From NCBI GenBank assembly GCA_013042255.1, contig JABDQK010000207.1:1-6118 (forward strand): a stretch of 6,118 nt of DNA, read 5' to 3'. This document shows positions 1 through 6,114 of the stretch, in pieces (position 1 is the first letter of the stretch; the number at the start of each line of letters is the position of its first letter). The notes under the pieces were generated by a model. The model did no database searches. It was given only the letters and a program-made list of their open reading frames with translations, and was not told where the DNA came from. The position numbers and the translations under genes were made by a program. The DNA comes from Flavobacteriaceae bacterium. GTDB taxonomy: Bacteria; Bacteroidota; Bacteroidia; Flavobacteriales; Flavobacteriaceae.

Positions 1-50
1 CCAAAACCACTTCGTGTATCTTTTTTCCCCTGATCTATATATTTTTTCAT
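1..50 (-). CDS. Transketolase C-terminal subunit, 5' end only (partial)
   Basis: Only the first 16 codons and two further bases lie in the window; the gene runs off the left edge. The ATG is at 50-48 and the reading MKKYIDQGKKDTRSGF matches the start I know for the stand-alone C-terminal half of split transketolases (pyrimidine-binding and C-terminal domains), typically a little over 300 residues. It begins 20 bases after the stop of the N-terminal subunit on the same strand, which is the normal arrangement for the two halves of one heteromeric enzyme, so they are almost certainly co-transcribed. The leader between the genes is A-rich with no clear Shine-Dalgarno, as is usual in Bacteroidota. 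The call rests on a short peptide plus context, but both agree. Confidence 0.85.
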   Translation of the reverse strand, partial: MKKYIDQGKKDTRSGF

Positions 51-70
51 CTTGTTTCTTGTTACTAAAA

Positions 71-916
71 TTAATAGTCGCCCAGTGTTTCGGCATTCTG
101 ATCCAGAGCCGTTTGCAATTGCTCATCATTCGGGGCTTTTCCATGCCAGGCATGGGTATGCATCATAAAATCAACGCCATTCCCCATGACCGTGTGCATA
201 ATGACACATACGGGCTTTCCTTTTCCGGTGCGACTTTTGGCTTCATTCATGGTCTTTATTACGGCATTGACATCATTACCATCCTCAAGCTCCAGAACGT
301 CCCAGCCAAAGGCTTTGAATTTAGCACCTACATCACCCAGAGACATCACTTCCTCAGTGGCCCCGTCAATCTGTTGTCCATTCCTGTCGATTGTAGCGAT
401 GAGGTTATCCACTTTTTTACTTCCGGCATACATGATGGCTTCCCAGTTCTGACCTTCCTGAAGTTCTCCGTCTCCATGTAAACTGTAGATCAGATGCTCA
501 TCCTTATTAAGTTTTTTGGCCAGGGCAGCACCAACTGCGACTGACATTCCCTGTCCCAGGGAACCGGAGGCGATTCGCACCCCAGGTAATCCCTCATGGG
601 TAGTAGGATGGCCCTGCAAACGTGAATTCAACAAACGAAAAGTATTGAGTTCTTCAATTGGAAAGAATCCTTTTCTGGCAAGAACACTGTAATAAACCGG
701 TGAGATATGTCCGTTGGATAGAAAGAAGAGGTCTTCGCCTATCCCATCCATCGAAAAAGAATCTTTTAATTCCATAAGTTCAAAGTACAGGGCGACAAAA
801 AATTCGGTACACCCAAGGGATCCGCCTGGATGGCCCGAATTAACCTTGTGTACCATTCGCACAATGTCTCTGCGAACCTGAATGATGATCTTGTCTAAGT
901 CTTGTGATGCTGACAT
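71..916 (-). CDS. tkt: Transketolase, N-terminal subunit
   Basis: 281-residue thiamine-diphosphate-binding half of a split transketolase, which moves two-carbon ketol units between sugar phosphates in the non-oxidative pentose phosphate pathway (cytoplasm). Visible motifs: SGHPGGSLG at about residues 27-35, SGSLGQG at 117-123, the ThDP/metal motif beginning GDGELQEGQNWEA at 148 and closing with DRNG (Asn179), and HAWHGKAPN at 255-263 near the C-terminus. The pyrimidine domain is absent here because it is encoded by the next gene, which starts 20 bases downstream at position 50; neither half would be active alone. I chose ATG at 916. An upstream in-frame GTG at 967 adds 17 residues, but that GTG sits inside the -33 element of the promoter and the extension (MEAKDCRYFWPK...) is not family-like. 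No Shine-Dalgarno is visible. Divergent from tgt. Confidence 0.95.
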   Translation of the reverse strand: MSASQDLDKIIIQVRRDIVRMVHKVNSGHPGGSLGCTEFFVALYFELMELKDSFSMDGIGEDLFFLSNGHISPVYYSVLARKGFFPIEELNTFRLLNSRLQGHPTTHEGLPGVRIASGSLGQGMSVAVGAALAKKLNKDEHLIYSLHGDGELQEGQNWEAIMYAGSKKVDNLIATIDRNGQQIDGATEEVMSLGDVGAKFKAFGWDVLELEDGNDVNAVIKTMNEAKSRTGKGKPVCVIMHTVMGNGVDFMMHTHAWHGKAPNDEQLQTALDQNAETLGDY

Positions 917-938
917 ATAAATCGTCTTAATTTTCGGC

Positions 939-969
939 CAAAAGTAACGGCAATCTTTTGCTTCCACAA
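939..969 (-). promoter_or_regulatory. Bacteroidota-type promoter of the transketolase operon
   Basis: Read on the minus strand, TACTTTTG (946-939) matches the -7 consensus TAnnTTTG exactly, and TTG (969-967) lies 20 bases upstream, within the usual spacing for the -33 element of the Bacteroidota primary sigma factor. Transcription should begin around 930-933, giving a leader of roughly 15 bases before the ATG at 916. This placement supports that ATG over the upstream GTG. Predicted from sequence only. Confidence 0.65.
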
Positions 970-1050
970 CTGGAGTTATTACATTTTATCAACGAAGGGC
1001 CCATGATAGAACTTTATTTTTTTGTTAGGAGAATTCTATGGTGTGTTAGC

Positions 1051-1058
1051 TATCTTTG
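1051..1058 (+). promoter_or_regulatory. Candidate -7 promoter element for tgt
   Basis: TATCTTTG matches TAnnTTTG exactly and lies 17 bases before the proposed TTG start of tgt. No good -33 TTTG lies at the usual spacing: the nearest, TTTG at 1021-1024, is 26 bases upstream, which is long, and TTAG at 1025-1028 is 22 bases away but imperfect. If used, transcription starts near 1064, leaving a leader of about a dozen bases. It would drive tgt and the downstream permease gene. Confidence 0.45.
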
Positions 1059-1075
1059 CCTACTTAATTGAGGTA

Positions 1076-2206
1076 TTGCAATTTAAACTACAACATACAG
1101 ATCCGGCCTCAAAGGCCAGGGCCGGTGAAATGATCACGGATCACGGCAGCATCAAAACCCCCATTTTTATGCCTGTTGGTACGGTGGCCTCTGTAAAGGG
1201 GGTTCATCAGCGCGAGCTGAAGGAGGAAATTGATCCTGATATCATTCTCGGAAACACCTATCATCTGTACTTACGCCCGAAACCTGAAATTCTTAGACAA
1301 GCGGGTGGCCTTCATGCCTTTATGGGATGGGATCGAAATATTCTTACAGATAGTGGAGGGTACCAGGTGTATTCGCTTTCAGGAAACAGGAAGATCCGCG
1401 AGGAAGGCGTAAAATTTAAGTCGCATATCGATGGCTCTACGCATATGTTCACCCCTGAAAGAGTGATGGAAATCCAGAGAACTATCGGGGCAGATATTAT
1501 TATGGCCTTTGATGAATGTACACCTTATCCATGCGACTACAACTATGCTGAGCGATCAATGCATATGACACACAGATGGTTGGAGCGCTGCATAACACAC
1601 CTAGAAAAGACGCCCTTCCTTTACGATTACTCACAGACCTTTTTTCCCATTGTACAGGGATCTACCTTTAAAGACCTGAGGAAACAGTCGGCCGAATACA
1701 TAGCCGGGGTGGGAGCAGAAGGAAATGCGATAGGAGGCCTGTCGGTAGGCGAACCCGCCGAGGAAATGTATGCCATGACAGAGGTGGTTTGCGATATCCT
1801 CCCCGAGGATAAACCCAGATACCTGATGGGTGTGGGAACACCTATAAATCTTCTTGAAAATATCGCCCTGGGCATAGATATGTTTGATTGCGTGATGCCC
1901 ACCAGGAATGGACGTAACGGGATGTTATTTACCGCCGAGGGGACTATCAATATCAAAAACAAGAAATGGGAAGATGATTTCTCTCCGATTGATGAACATG
2001 GTCCAACCTTTGTTGATAGAGAATATTCCAAGGCCTACCTGAGACATCTTTTTGTCGCCAAGGAATACCTGGGGAAGCAAATTGCCACCATTCATAACCT
2101 CGGCTTTTACCTTTGGTTGGTAAGAGAAGCCAGAAATCATATTTTAGCAGGGGATTTTACTCCCTGGAAAGAAAGGATGGTCAAACAAATGGATAAGCGC
2201 CTGTAA
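1076..2206 (+). CDS. tgt: Queuine/preQ1 tRNA-ribosyltransferase (tRNA-guanine transglycosylase)
   Basis: 376-residue TIM-barrel enzyme that swaps guanine-34 of GUN-anticodon tRNAs (Asp, Asn, His, Tyr) for preQ1, the committed tRNA step of queuosine synthesis. Active-site features: TDSGGYQ with Asp92 (general acid/base position), FDEC in the barrel, GGLSVGEP, and IDMFDCVMPTRNGRNG with Asp271 as the nucleophile. The bacterial zinc site is abnormal: where CxCxxC is expected there are Gly309, Thr311 and Asp314, yet His340 (TIHNL) is kept at the same spacing. Start: the frame is open upstream, but the family begins MQF/MKF, so TTG at 1076 (reading LQFKLQHTDP) is chosen. It gives the normal length and lies just after a TAnnTTTG element. 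No in-frame ATG exists until about residue 19, inside the conserved domain. The stop overlaps the next start (TAATG), indicating translational coupling. Confidence 0.95.
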   Translation: MQFKLQHTDPASKARAGEMITDHGSIKTPIFMPVGTVASVKGVHQRELKEEIDPDIILGNTYHLYLRPKPEILRQAGGLHAFMGWDRNILTDSGGYQVYSLSGNRKIREEGVKFKSHIDGSTHMFTPERVMEIQRTIGADIIMAFDECTPYPCDYNYAERSMHMTHRWLERCITHLEKTPFLYDYSQTFFPIVQGSTFKDLRKQSAEYIAGVGAEGNAIGGLSVGEPAEEMYAMTEVVCDILPEDKPRYLMGVGTPINLLENIALGIDMFDCVMPTRNGRNGMLFTAEGTINIKNKKWEDDFSPIDEHGPTFVDREYSKAYLRHLFVAKEYLGKQIATIHNLGFYLWLVREARNHILAGDFTPWKERMVKQMDKRL

Positions 2207-3288
2207 TGCTGAAAATACTGGATCGTTACATTTTAAAACGCTATCTCCTGACATTTGGGACGATGCTGCTTTTGTTTGTACCTATAGGGATTATGTTGAA
2301 CCTGGCAGAGCAAATAGGGAAGATGATAGACAATGAAGCTCCCCTGAATGAAATCCTAATCTATTACATGAATTTTACCATCTATATCGGTAATCTGCTG
2401 TTCCCAATTTTCCTCTTCCTTTCCATCATTTTCTTTACTTCAAAACTAGCTAACAACACTGAGATTGTTGCAATCCTGAGTTCCGGGGTGTCGTACAGTA
2501 GATTTTTAAGACCCTACTGGATAGGTGCTTCCATCATTGCTGTAATGATGTTTTTTATGAGCATGTTTATAGTACCCAATGCCAGTGTTGGCTATCACGA
2601 ATTCAAGTTTAAATATCTCAAAAAAGGGAAACAGGACAGGGTAACAAGCAATATCTTTAATCAGCTCAATGAGAATGATTTTATCTATGTCAGTAGTTTT
2701 GATCCCGATCGTCAAATTGGGTATAACTTTACCTATGAACACTTCGGGGACGACAATAAACTTGAGGAGAAAATAAGTGCAGGGAACATCCGCTGGGTGA
2801 CTAAGGACAGTGTGTATCGGCTTACGAGCTATACAAACCGCAGGCTTGTGGGAGATAAGGAAATTGTTGTGACTAAGCGCAGGCTGGATACGATATTTAA
2901 TTTTAAAATTGATGACCTTACACCGGTTTCCTATGTAGCCGAAACCAAGAATCTATTTGAATTAAATAAGTTCATCAAAACTCAGAAGAATAAGGGAGCT
3001 TCCAACATTAATACCTATATCCTTGTAAAATATAAACGCTGGGCGTTGCCATTGGCAGCTTTTATCCTTACGATCATCGGAGTGGCGGTATCCTCTGTAA
3101 AACGAAGGGGAGGCATGGGTGTCAATCTGGCCTTTGGAATAGGTGTCGCTTTTATCTATATCTTTTTTGACAAGGTCTTCGGTACCCTGGCAGAACAATC
3201 GGGTTTTTCACCCCTGCTCGCTGTTATTATTCCTAACCTGGCCTTTGGGGTACTGGGAATCTTTTTGCTGCAAAAAGCCAAAAGGTAG
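2206..3288 (+). CDS. LptF/LptG-family permease (YjgP/YjgQ), lipopolysaccharide export
   Basis: 360-residue inner-membrane protein of the LptF/LptG family. These proteins form the transmembrane part of the LptB2FG transporter, which extracts lipopolysaccharide from the inner membrane and passes it to the LptC/LptA bridge. The architecture fits: three N-terminal membrane segments (about residues 13-34, 56-78, 104-124), a periplasmic beta-rich domain (about 130-265), and three C-terminal segments (about 279-298, 304-322, 335-356). The cytoplasmic loop NNTEIVAILSSGVSYSRF (83-100) corresponds to the coupling helix that meets the LptB ATPase. The opening LDRYILKRY resembles LptG more than LptF, but I cannot separate the two paralogues with confidence, so no symbol is given. 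Length is normal for the family. The ATG shares one base with the tgt stop. No lptB or second permease gene lies nearby, so the partners must be encoded elsewhere. Confidence 0.9.
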   Translation: MLKILDRYILKRYLLTFGTMLLLFVPIGIMLNLAEQIGKMIDNEAPLNEILIYYMNFTIYIGNLLFPIFLFLSIIFFTSKLANNTEIVAILSSGVSYSRFLRPYWIGASIIAVMMFFMSMFIVPNASVGYHEFKFKYLKKGKQDRVTSNIFNQLNENDFIYVSSFDPDRQIGYNFTYEHFGDDNKLEEKISAGNIRWVTKDSVYRLTSYTNRRLVGDKEIVVTKRRLDTIFNFKIDDLTPVSYVAETKNLFELNKFIKTQKNKGASNINTYILVKYKRWALPLAAFILTIIGVAVSSVKRRGGMGVNLAFGIGVAFIYIFFDKVFGTLAEQSGFSPLLAVIIPNLAFGVLGIFLLQKAKR

Positions 3289-3304
3289 ACTGAGTATCAA
3301 CTTC

Positions 3305-3340
3305 TTTTCAGCTCAGAATATTCCCGGAATAGAGTGAAAA
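3305..3340. repeat. Imperfect inverted repeat downstream of the permease gene
   Basis: A nested dyad centred on C3325. TATTCC (3319-3324) pairs with GGAATA (3326-3331), CTC (3312-3314) with GAG (3332-3334), and TTTTCA (3305-3310) with TGAAAA (3335-3340). That is 15 paired positions, with all unpaired bases (AGAA and one G) on the left side. It lies 16 bases after the permease stop, so it could act as a weak terminator or a 3'-end-stabilising hairpin, but no T-run follows. The pairing is seen directly; the role is inferred. Confidence 0.4.
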
Positions 3341-3403
3341 CATTTATTAAACAAGGAAAAATTCAAAAAGCAAAACTGACCGGGAAGGTTCCCATTTATA
3401 TTT

Positions 3404-3411
3404 TATATTTG
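3404..3411 (+). promoter_or_regulatory. Candidate -7 promoter element for accA
   Basis: TATATTTG matches TAnnTTTG exactly and ends 28 bases before the accA ATG, predicting transcription from about 3417 and a leader near 23 bases. A -33 TTG at normal spacing is not apparent. Instead a short dyad, GGGAA (3382-3386) and TTCCC (3389-3393), lies in the spacer. The element suggests accA is transcribed separately from tgt and the permease gene. Confidence 0.45.
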
Positions 3412-3439
3412 TGGGCTGAATCAACCGAAACAAAACGAG

Positions 3440-4393
3440 ATGGAATACTTGGATTTTGAACTTCCCATTAAGGAATTAGAAGAGCAGCTGGAGAAATGTC
3501 AGATCATTGGGGAGGAGAGTGATGTGGATGTAACCGAGACCTGCAAGCAGATAGAAAAAAAACTGTCTGAAACAAGGAAAGAAATTTATAAAAACCTCTC
3601 GGCATGGCAAAGGGTACAACTTTCCAGACACCCCAACAGACCCTATACCCTTGACTATATACGAGCGATTTGTGGTGAAACCTGGCTTGAACTCCACGGA
3701 GATCGGAATGTTAAGGATGATAAAGCCATGATCGGAGGCCTGGGAAAGATAGGGGATCAAAGCTATATGTTTATTGGGCAGCAAAAGGGATACAATACCA
3801 AAACAAGGCAATTGAGAAATTTCGGAATGGCAAATCCGGAAGGGTACAGAAAGGCATTGCGCCTGATGAAGTCGGCCGAAAAATTCAATATTCCCGTAGT
3901 TTGTTTTATCGATACTCCTGGGGCGTATCCCGGGATTGAGGCAGAGGAAAGAGGACAGGGGGAAGCTATTGCTCGGAACATTCTGGAAATGACACGACTA
4001 AAAGTACCTATTATAGTTGTTATAATCGGAGAAGGGGCGTCAGGGGGAGCTCTTGGAATAGGTGTGGGAGATAAAGTACTGATGCTGGAGAACACCTGGT
4101 ACTCAGTTATCTCACCAGAATCTTGTTCTTCCATCTTGTGGCGTAGCTGGGAATATAAAGAAGTTGCCGCCTCGGCATTAAAATTAACCGCCACCGATAT
4201 GAAACGGTTAAAGCTTATAGATGAGATCGTCAAAGAACCCGAAGGTGGAGCACATGCCAACCGGGAGAAGACCTTTGACATAGTAAAAAACAAAATAAGT
4301 AAGCATTACGAGCAACTTGAAAAGTTATCACCAAAAGAGCTGGTGAAAATGCGGATGGACAAGTATGCTAATATGGGAGTTTTCAGCGGGTAA
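3440..4393 (+). CDS. accA: Acetyl-CoA carboxylase carboxyltransferase subunit alpha
   Basis: 317 residues, the normal full length for AccA. With AccD it forms the carboxyltransferase that transfers CO2 from biotin on AccB to acetyl-CoA, making malonyl-CoA for fatty acid synthesis (cytoplasm). The N-terminal third is helical, with the conserved [12 protein letters not shown] (63-74) and ELHGDR (84-89). The crotonase-fold core carries IDTPGAYPG (157-165), [12 protein letters not shown] (169-180), the glycine-rich [15 protein letters not shown] (197-211), whose backbone amides shape the carboxybiotin/oxyanion site, and [11 protein letters not shown] (225-235). The ATG at 3440 gives the family-typical opening [10 protein letters not shown]; no Shine-Dalgarno is visible. 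It is monocistronic by context: promoter-like element upstream, strong intrinsic terminator 23 bases after the stop. accD and the biotin carboxylase genes are not in the window. Nothing essential is missing. Confidence 0.97.
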   Translation: MEYLDFELPIKELEEQLEKCQIIGEESDVDVTETCKQIEKKLSETRKEIYKNLSAWQRVQLSRHPNRPYTLDYIRAICGETWLELHGDRNVKDDKAMIGGLGKIGDQSYMFIGQQKGYNTKTRQLRNFGMANPEGYRKALRLMKSAEKFNIPVVCFIDTPGAYPGIEAEERGQGEAIARNILEMTRLKVPIIVVIIGEGASGGALGIGVGDKVLMLENTWYSVISPESCSSILWRSWEYKEVAASALKLTATDMKRLKLIDEIVKEPEGGAHANREKTFDIVKNKISKHYEQLEKLSPKELVKMRMDKYANMGVFSG

Positions 4394-4416
4394 AACGCTG
4401 TGTTAAAAGCTTTGAC

Positions 4417-4448
4417 AAAAACCGGAGTTCATTAACTCCGGTTTTTTT
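4417..4448 (+). terminator. Rho-independent terminator of accA
   Basis: ACCGGAGTT (4421-4429) and AACTCCGGT (4434-4442) form a perfect 9-bp stem with loop CATT, followed by a run of seven T (4442-4448). Four A before the stem (4417-4420) can pair with the T-run and lengthen it. It begins 23 bases after the accA stop and separates accA from dnaB. The A-run is too short to argue strongly for bidirectional use. Confidence 0.93.
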
Positions 4449-4451
4449 ATG

Positions 4452-4497
4452 TTATCAACACAATTTTGTAACTTATCAACATACAGATTGTTGATGA
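4452..4497. promoter_or_regulatory. DnaA-box-like cluster upstream of dnaB
   Basis: TTATCAACA occurs twice in the same orientation, at 4452-4460 and 4473-4481, with starts 21 bases apart (two helical turns). A third copy with one mismatch lies inverted at 4489-4497 (TGTTGATGA). Each perfect copy differs from the classical DnaA box TTATCCACA at one base. The second and third copies also form a hairpin with 7-bp perfect arms (4475-4481 and 4489-4495). The surrounding gap is AT-rich. This may be a DnaA-controlled dnaB promoter region or part of a larger DnaA-binding locus; binding is inferred, the repeats are seen. Confidence 0.45.
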
Positions 4498-4560
4498 ACC
4501 GTTAATATCGGAAATCCAATTTTAAATGTTAACTTAAGGTTAATGCATACTTTTACAGCT

Positions 4561-6114
4561 ATGGAGAAACCAAATCCCGTTATTGGTCATAAAATAGGCA
4601 AATCGTCTCTGATCAACCTTGAGAAAGGTAAAATACCACCTCAAGCAGTTGATTTAGAGGAGGTTGTGCTTGGCGCGATGATGATCGATAAAAAAGGGGT
4701 TGACGAGGTAATCGATATTCTCCACCCCGATGTGTTCTACAAAGATGCGCATCGTTTTATCTACGAAGCTATCTTTAAGTTGTTCGAAAGCTCCGAACCG
4801 GTGGATTTATTAACCGTTTCAGCCCAATTACGGAAGGAAGGTAAGCTCGATCAGGTGGGAGGGGATTTTTACCTGATAAAACTCACCCAGAAAGTAGCCA
4901 GTTCTGCCCATATTGAATTTCACGCCAGGATCATCCTCCAGAAATATATCCAGCGTAGTTTAATTAAAATCTCAAGTGAGATAATAGAAGATGCTTATAA
5001 TGAGGGGACTGATGTTTTCGACCTTCTCGATAACGCTGAAGCAAAACTATACGAGGTAACCCAGGGGAACTTAAAACGCTCAGCGGAAACAGCTCAGAAT
5101 CTGGTCATCCAGGCCAAGAAAAAGATAGAGGAAATATCCAATAAAGATGGACTTAGCGGTATTCCATCCGGATTTGATAAAGTAGATAAATTAACCTCAG
5201 GTTGGCAGCCAAGCGACTTGATTATTATAGCTGCACGACCCGGAATGGGGAAAACGGCCCTCACCCTTTCCATGGCAAGGAATATGGCTGTGAATTCTAA
5301 CATTCCTGTGGCTTTCTTCTCCCTGGAGATGTCGTCAGTACAGCTAATAACCCGACTCATATCTTCTGAAACCGGGTTGTCTTCAGAGAAACTGCGTACA
5401 GGTCGCTTAGAAAAACACGAGTGGGAACAGTTAAACGTAAAGGTGAAAGCCCTGGAAACAGCACCGCTGTTTATTGATGACACCCCTTCTCTTTCAATTT
5501 TTGACCTCAGGGCAAAGGCAAGACGATTGGCTTCTCAGCACAAGATAAAACTTATCGTCCTGGATTATCTGCAACTTATGACCGCCGGTGGAAGCCAGAA
5601 AGGCGGGAACAGAGAGCAGGAAATATCTACTATTTCGCGAAACCTAAAGGCTTTGGCCAAAGAACTTAACGTCCCGGTTATTGCATTATCCCAGCTTTCG
5701 AGGGCAGTTGAAACCAGGGGAGGAAGTAAAAGGCCTATTCTATCCGACTTAAGGGAATCCGGAGCGATCGAGCAGGATGCCGATATTGTTTCCTTTATTT
5801 ATCGTCCTGAATACTACAAAATAGATGAGTGGGACGATGAAGAACGAACCCCTACACAGGGACAGGCCGAGTTTATCGTTGCAAAACATCGTAATGGTGG
5901 TTTAGATAATATTAGGTTAAAATTCATTGGTCAACTTGGTAAATTTGATAACTTGGATGACTTTGATTCTCCATTTGAATTCCAGTCGAAGATGAATGCA
6001 GACGGAGAGAACCCGTTCATTACTAAAAATCTGCCTAATGCCGATGAAGCATTTGGAAGTAGTTTGAACGATAATCCAGACCTAGACCCGGATGATAACG
6101 AAGTCCCATTTTAA
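4561..6114 (+). CDS. dnaB: Replicative DNA helicase DnaB
   Basis: 517-residue hexameric 5'-3' helicase that unwinds DNA at the replication fork and recruits primase. Order: short basic leader; DnaB N-terminal helical domain (about 27-125, PPQAVDLEEVVLGAMM onward); linker helix (about 160-195); RecA-like ATPase core. Motifs: Walker A ARPGMGKT with Lys231; FFSLEMS; Walker B LIVLDYLQLM with Asp335; ALSQLSR with Gln378; DLRESGAIEQDAD; and YRPE with Arg415 as the likely arginine finger. It is longer than E. coli DnaB (471) through the leader and an acidic tail (about 464-517) that ends DPDDNEVPF, like an SSB C-terminal tip. No intein interrupts the ATPase motifs. Start: ATG 4561 gives MEKPNP, as I expect for flavobacterial DnaB. 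An in-frame ATG at 4543 would add MHTFTA and cannot be excluded; neither has a proper Shine-Dalgarno. Transcribed after the accA terminator, behind a DnaA-box-like cluster. Confidence 0.96.
   Translation: MEKPNPVIGHKIGKSSLINLEKGKIPPQAVDLEEVVLGAMMIDKKGVDEVIDILHPDVFYKDAHRFIYEAIFKLFESSEPVDLLTVSAQLRKEGKLDQVGGDFYLIKLTQKVASSAHIEFHARIILQKYIQRSLIKISSEIIEDAYNEGTDVFDLLDNAEAKLYEVTQGNLKRSAETAQNLVIQAKKKIEEISNKDGLSGIPSGFDKVDKLTSGWQPSDLIIIAARPGMGKTALTLSMARNMAVNSNIPVAFFSLEMSSVQLITRLISSETGLSSEKLRTGRLEKHEWEQLNVKVKALETAPLFIDDTPSLSIFDLRAKARRLASQHKIKLIVLDYLQLMTAGGSQKGGNREQEISTISRNLKALAKELNVPVIALSQLSRAVETRGGSKRPILSDLRESGAIEQDADIVSFIYRPEYYKIDEWDDEERTPTQGQAEFIVAKHRNGGLDNIRLKFIGQLGKFDNLDDFDSPFEFQSKMNADGENPFITKNLPNADEAFGSSLNDNPDLDPDDNEVPF

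Noticed and set aside
14..481. Plus-strand open frame of 155 codons, and a second one at 186-452
   Set aside because: Both lie antisense to the clearly recognised transketolase genes and their translations show no family motifs; they are shadows of the minus-strand codons.
917..967. N-terminal extension of the transketolase N-subunit from GTG 967
   Set aside because: The extension covers the promoter -33 and -7 elements and does not resemble the family; the ATG at 916 gives the usual 281-residue length.
986..994. TTATCAACG, a further DnaA-box-like sequence in the transketolase-tgt gap
   Set aside because: It is isolated, carries an extra mismatch, and has no partner nearby; chance is the simpler explanation.
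1627..2140. Minus-strand open frames inside tgt
   Set aside because: Antisense shadows of a strongly conserved gene with no independent start signal or recognisable domain.
3763..4293. Minus-strand open frame of 176 codons inside accA
   Set aside because: Long only because of accA codon structure; the translation has no recognisable motif and overlaps the conserved AccA core entirely.
4461..4468. CAATTTTG as a -7 promoter element for dnaB
   Set aside because: One mismatch to TAnnTTTG at a key position and no upstream TTG; possible but too weak to list as a feature.
4548..4555. TACTTTTA as a -7 promoter element for dnaB
   Set aside because: The final G of TAnnTTTG is missing, no -33 is at the right distance, and transcription would begin at or after the preferred ATG 4561.
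5221..5760. Possible intein in DnaB, a frequent insertion target
   Set aside because: Walker A, Walker B, the SQLSR motif and the downstream motifs are continuous with normal spacing; there is no insertion.
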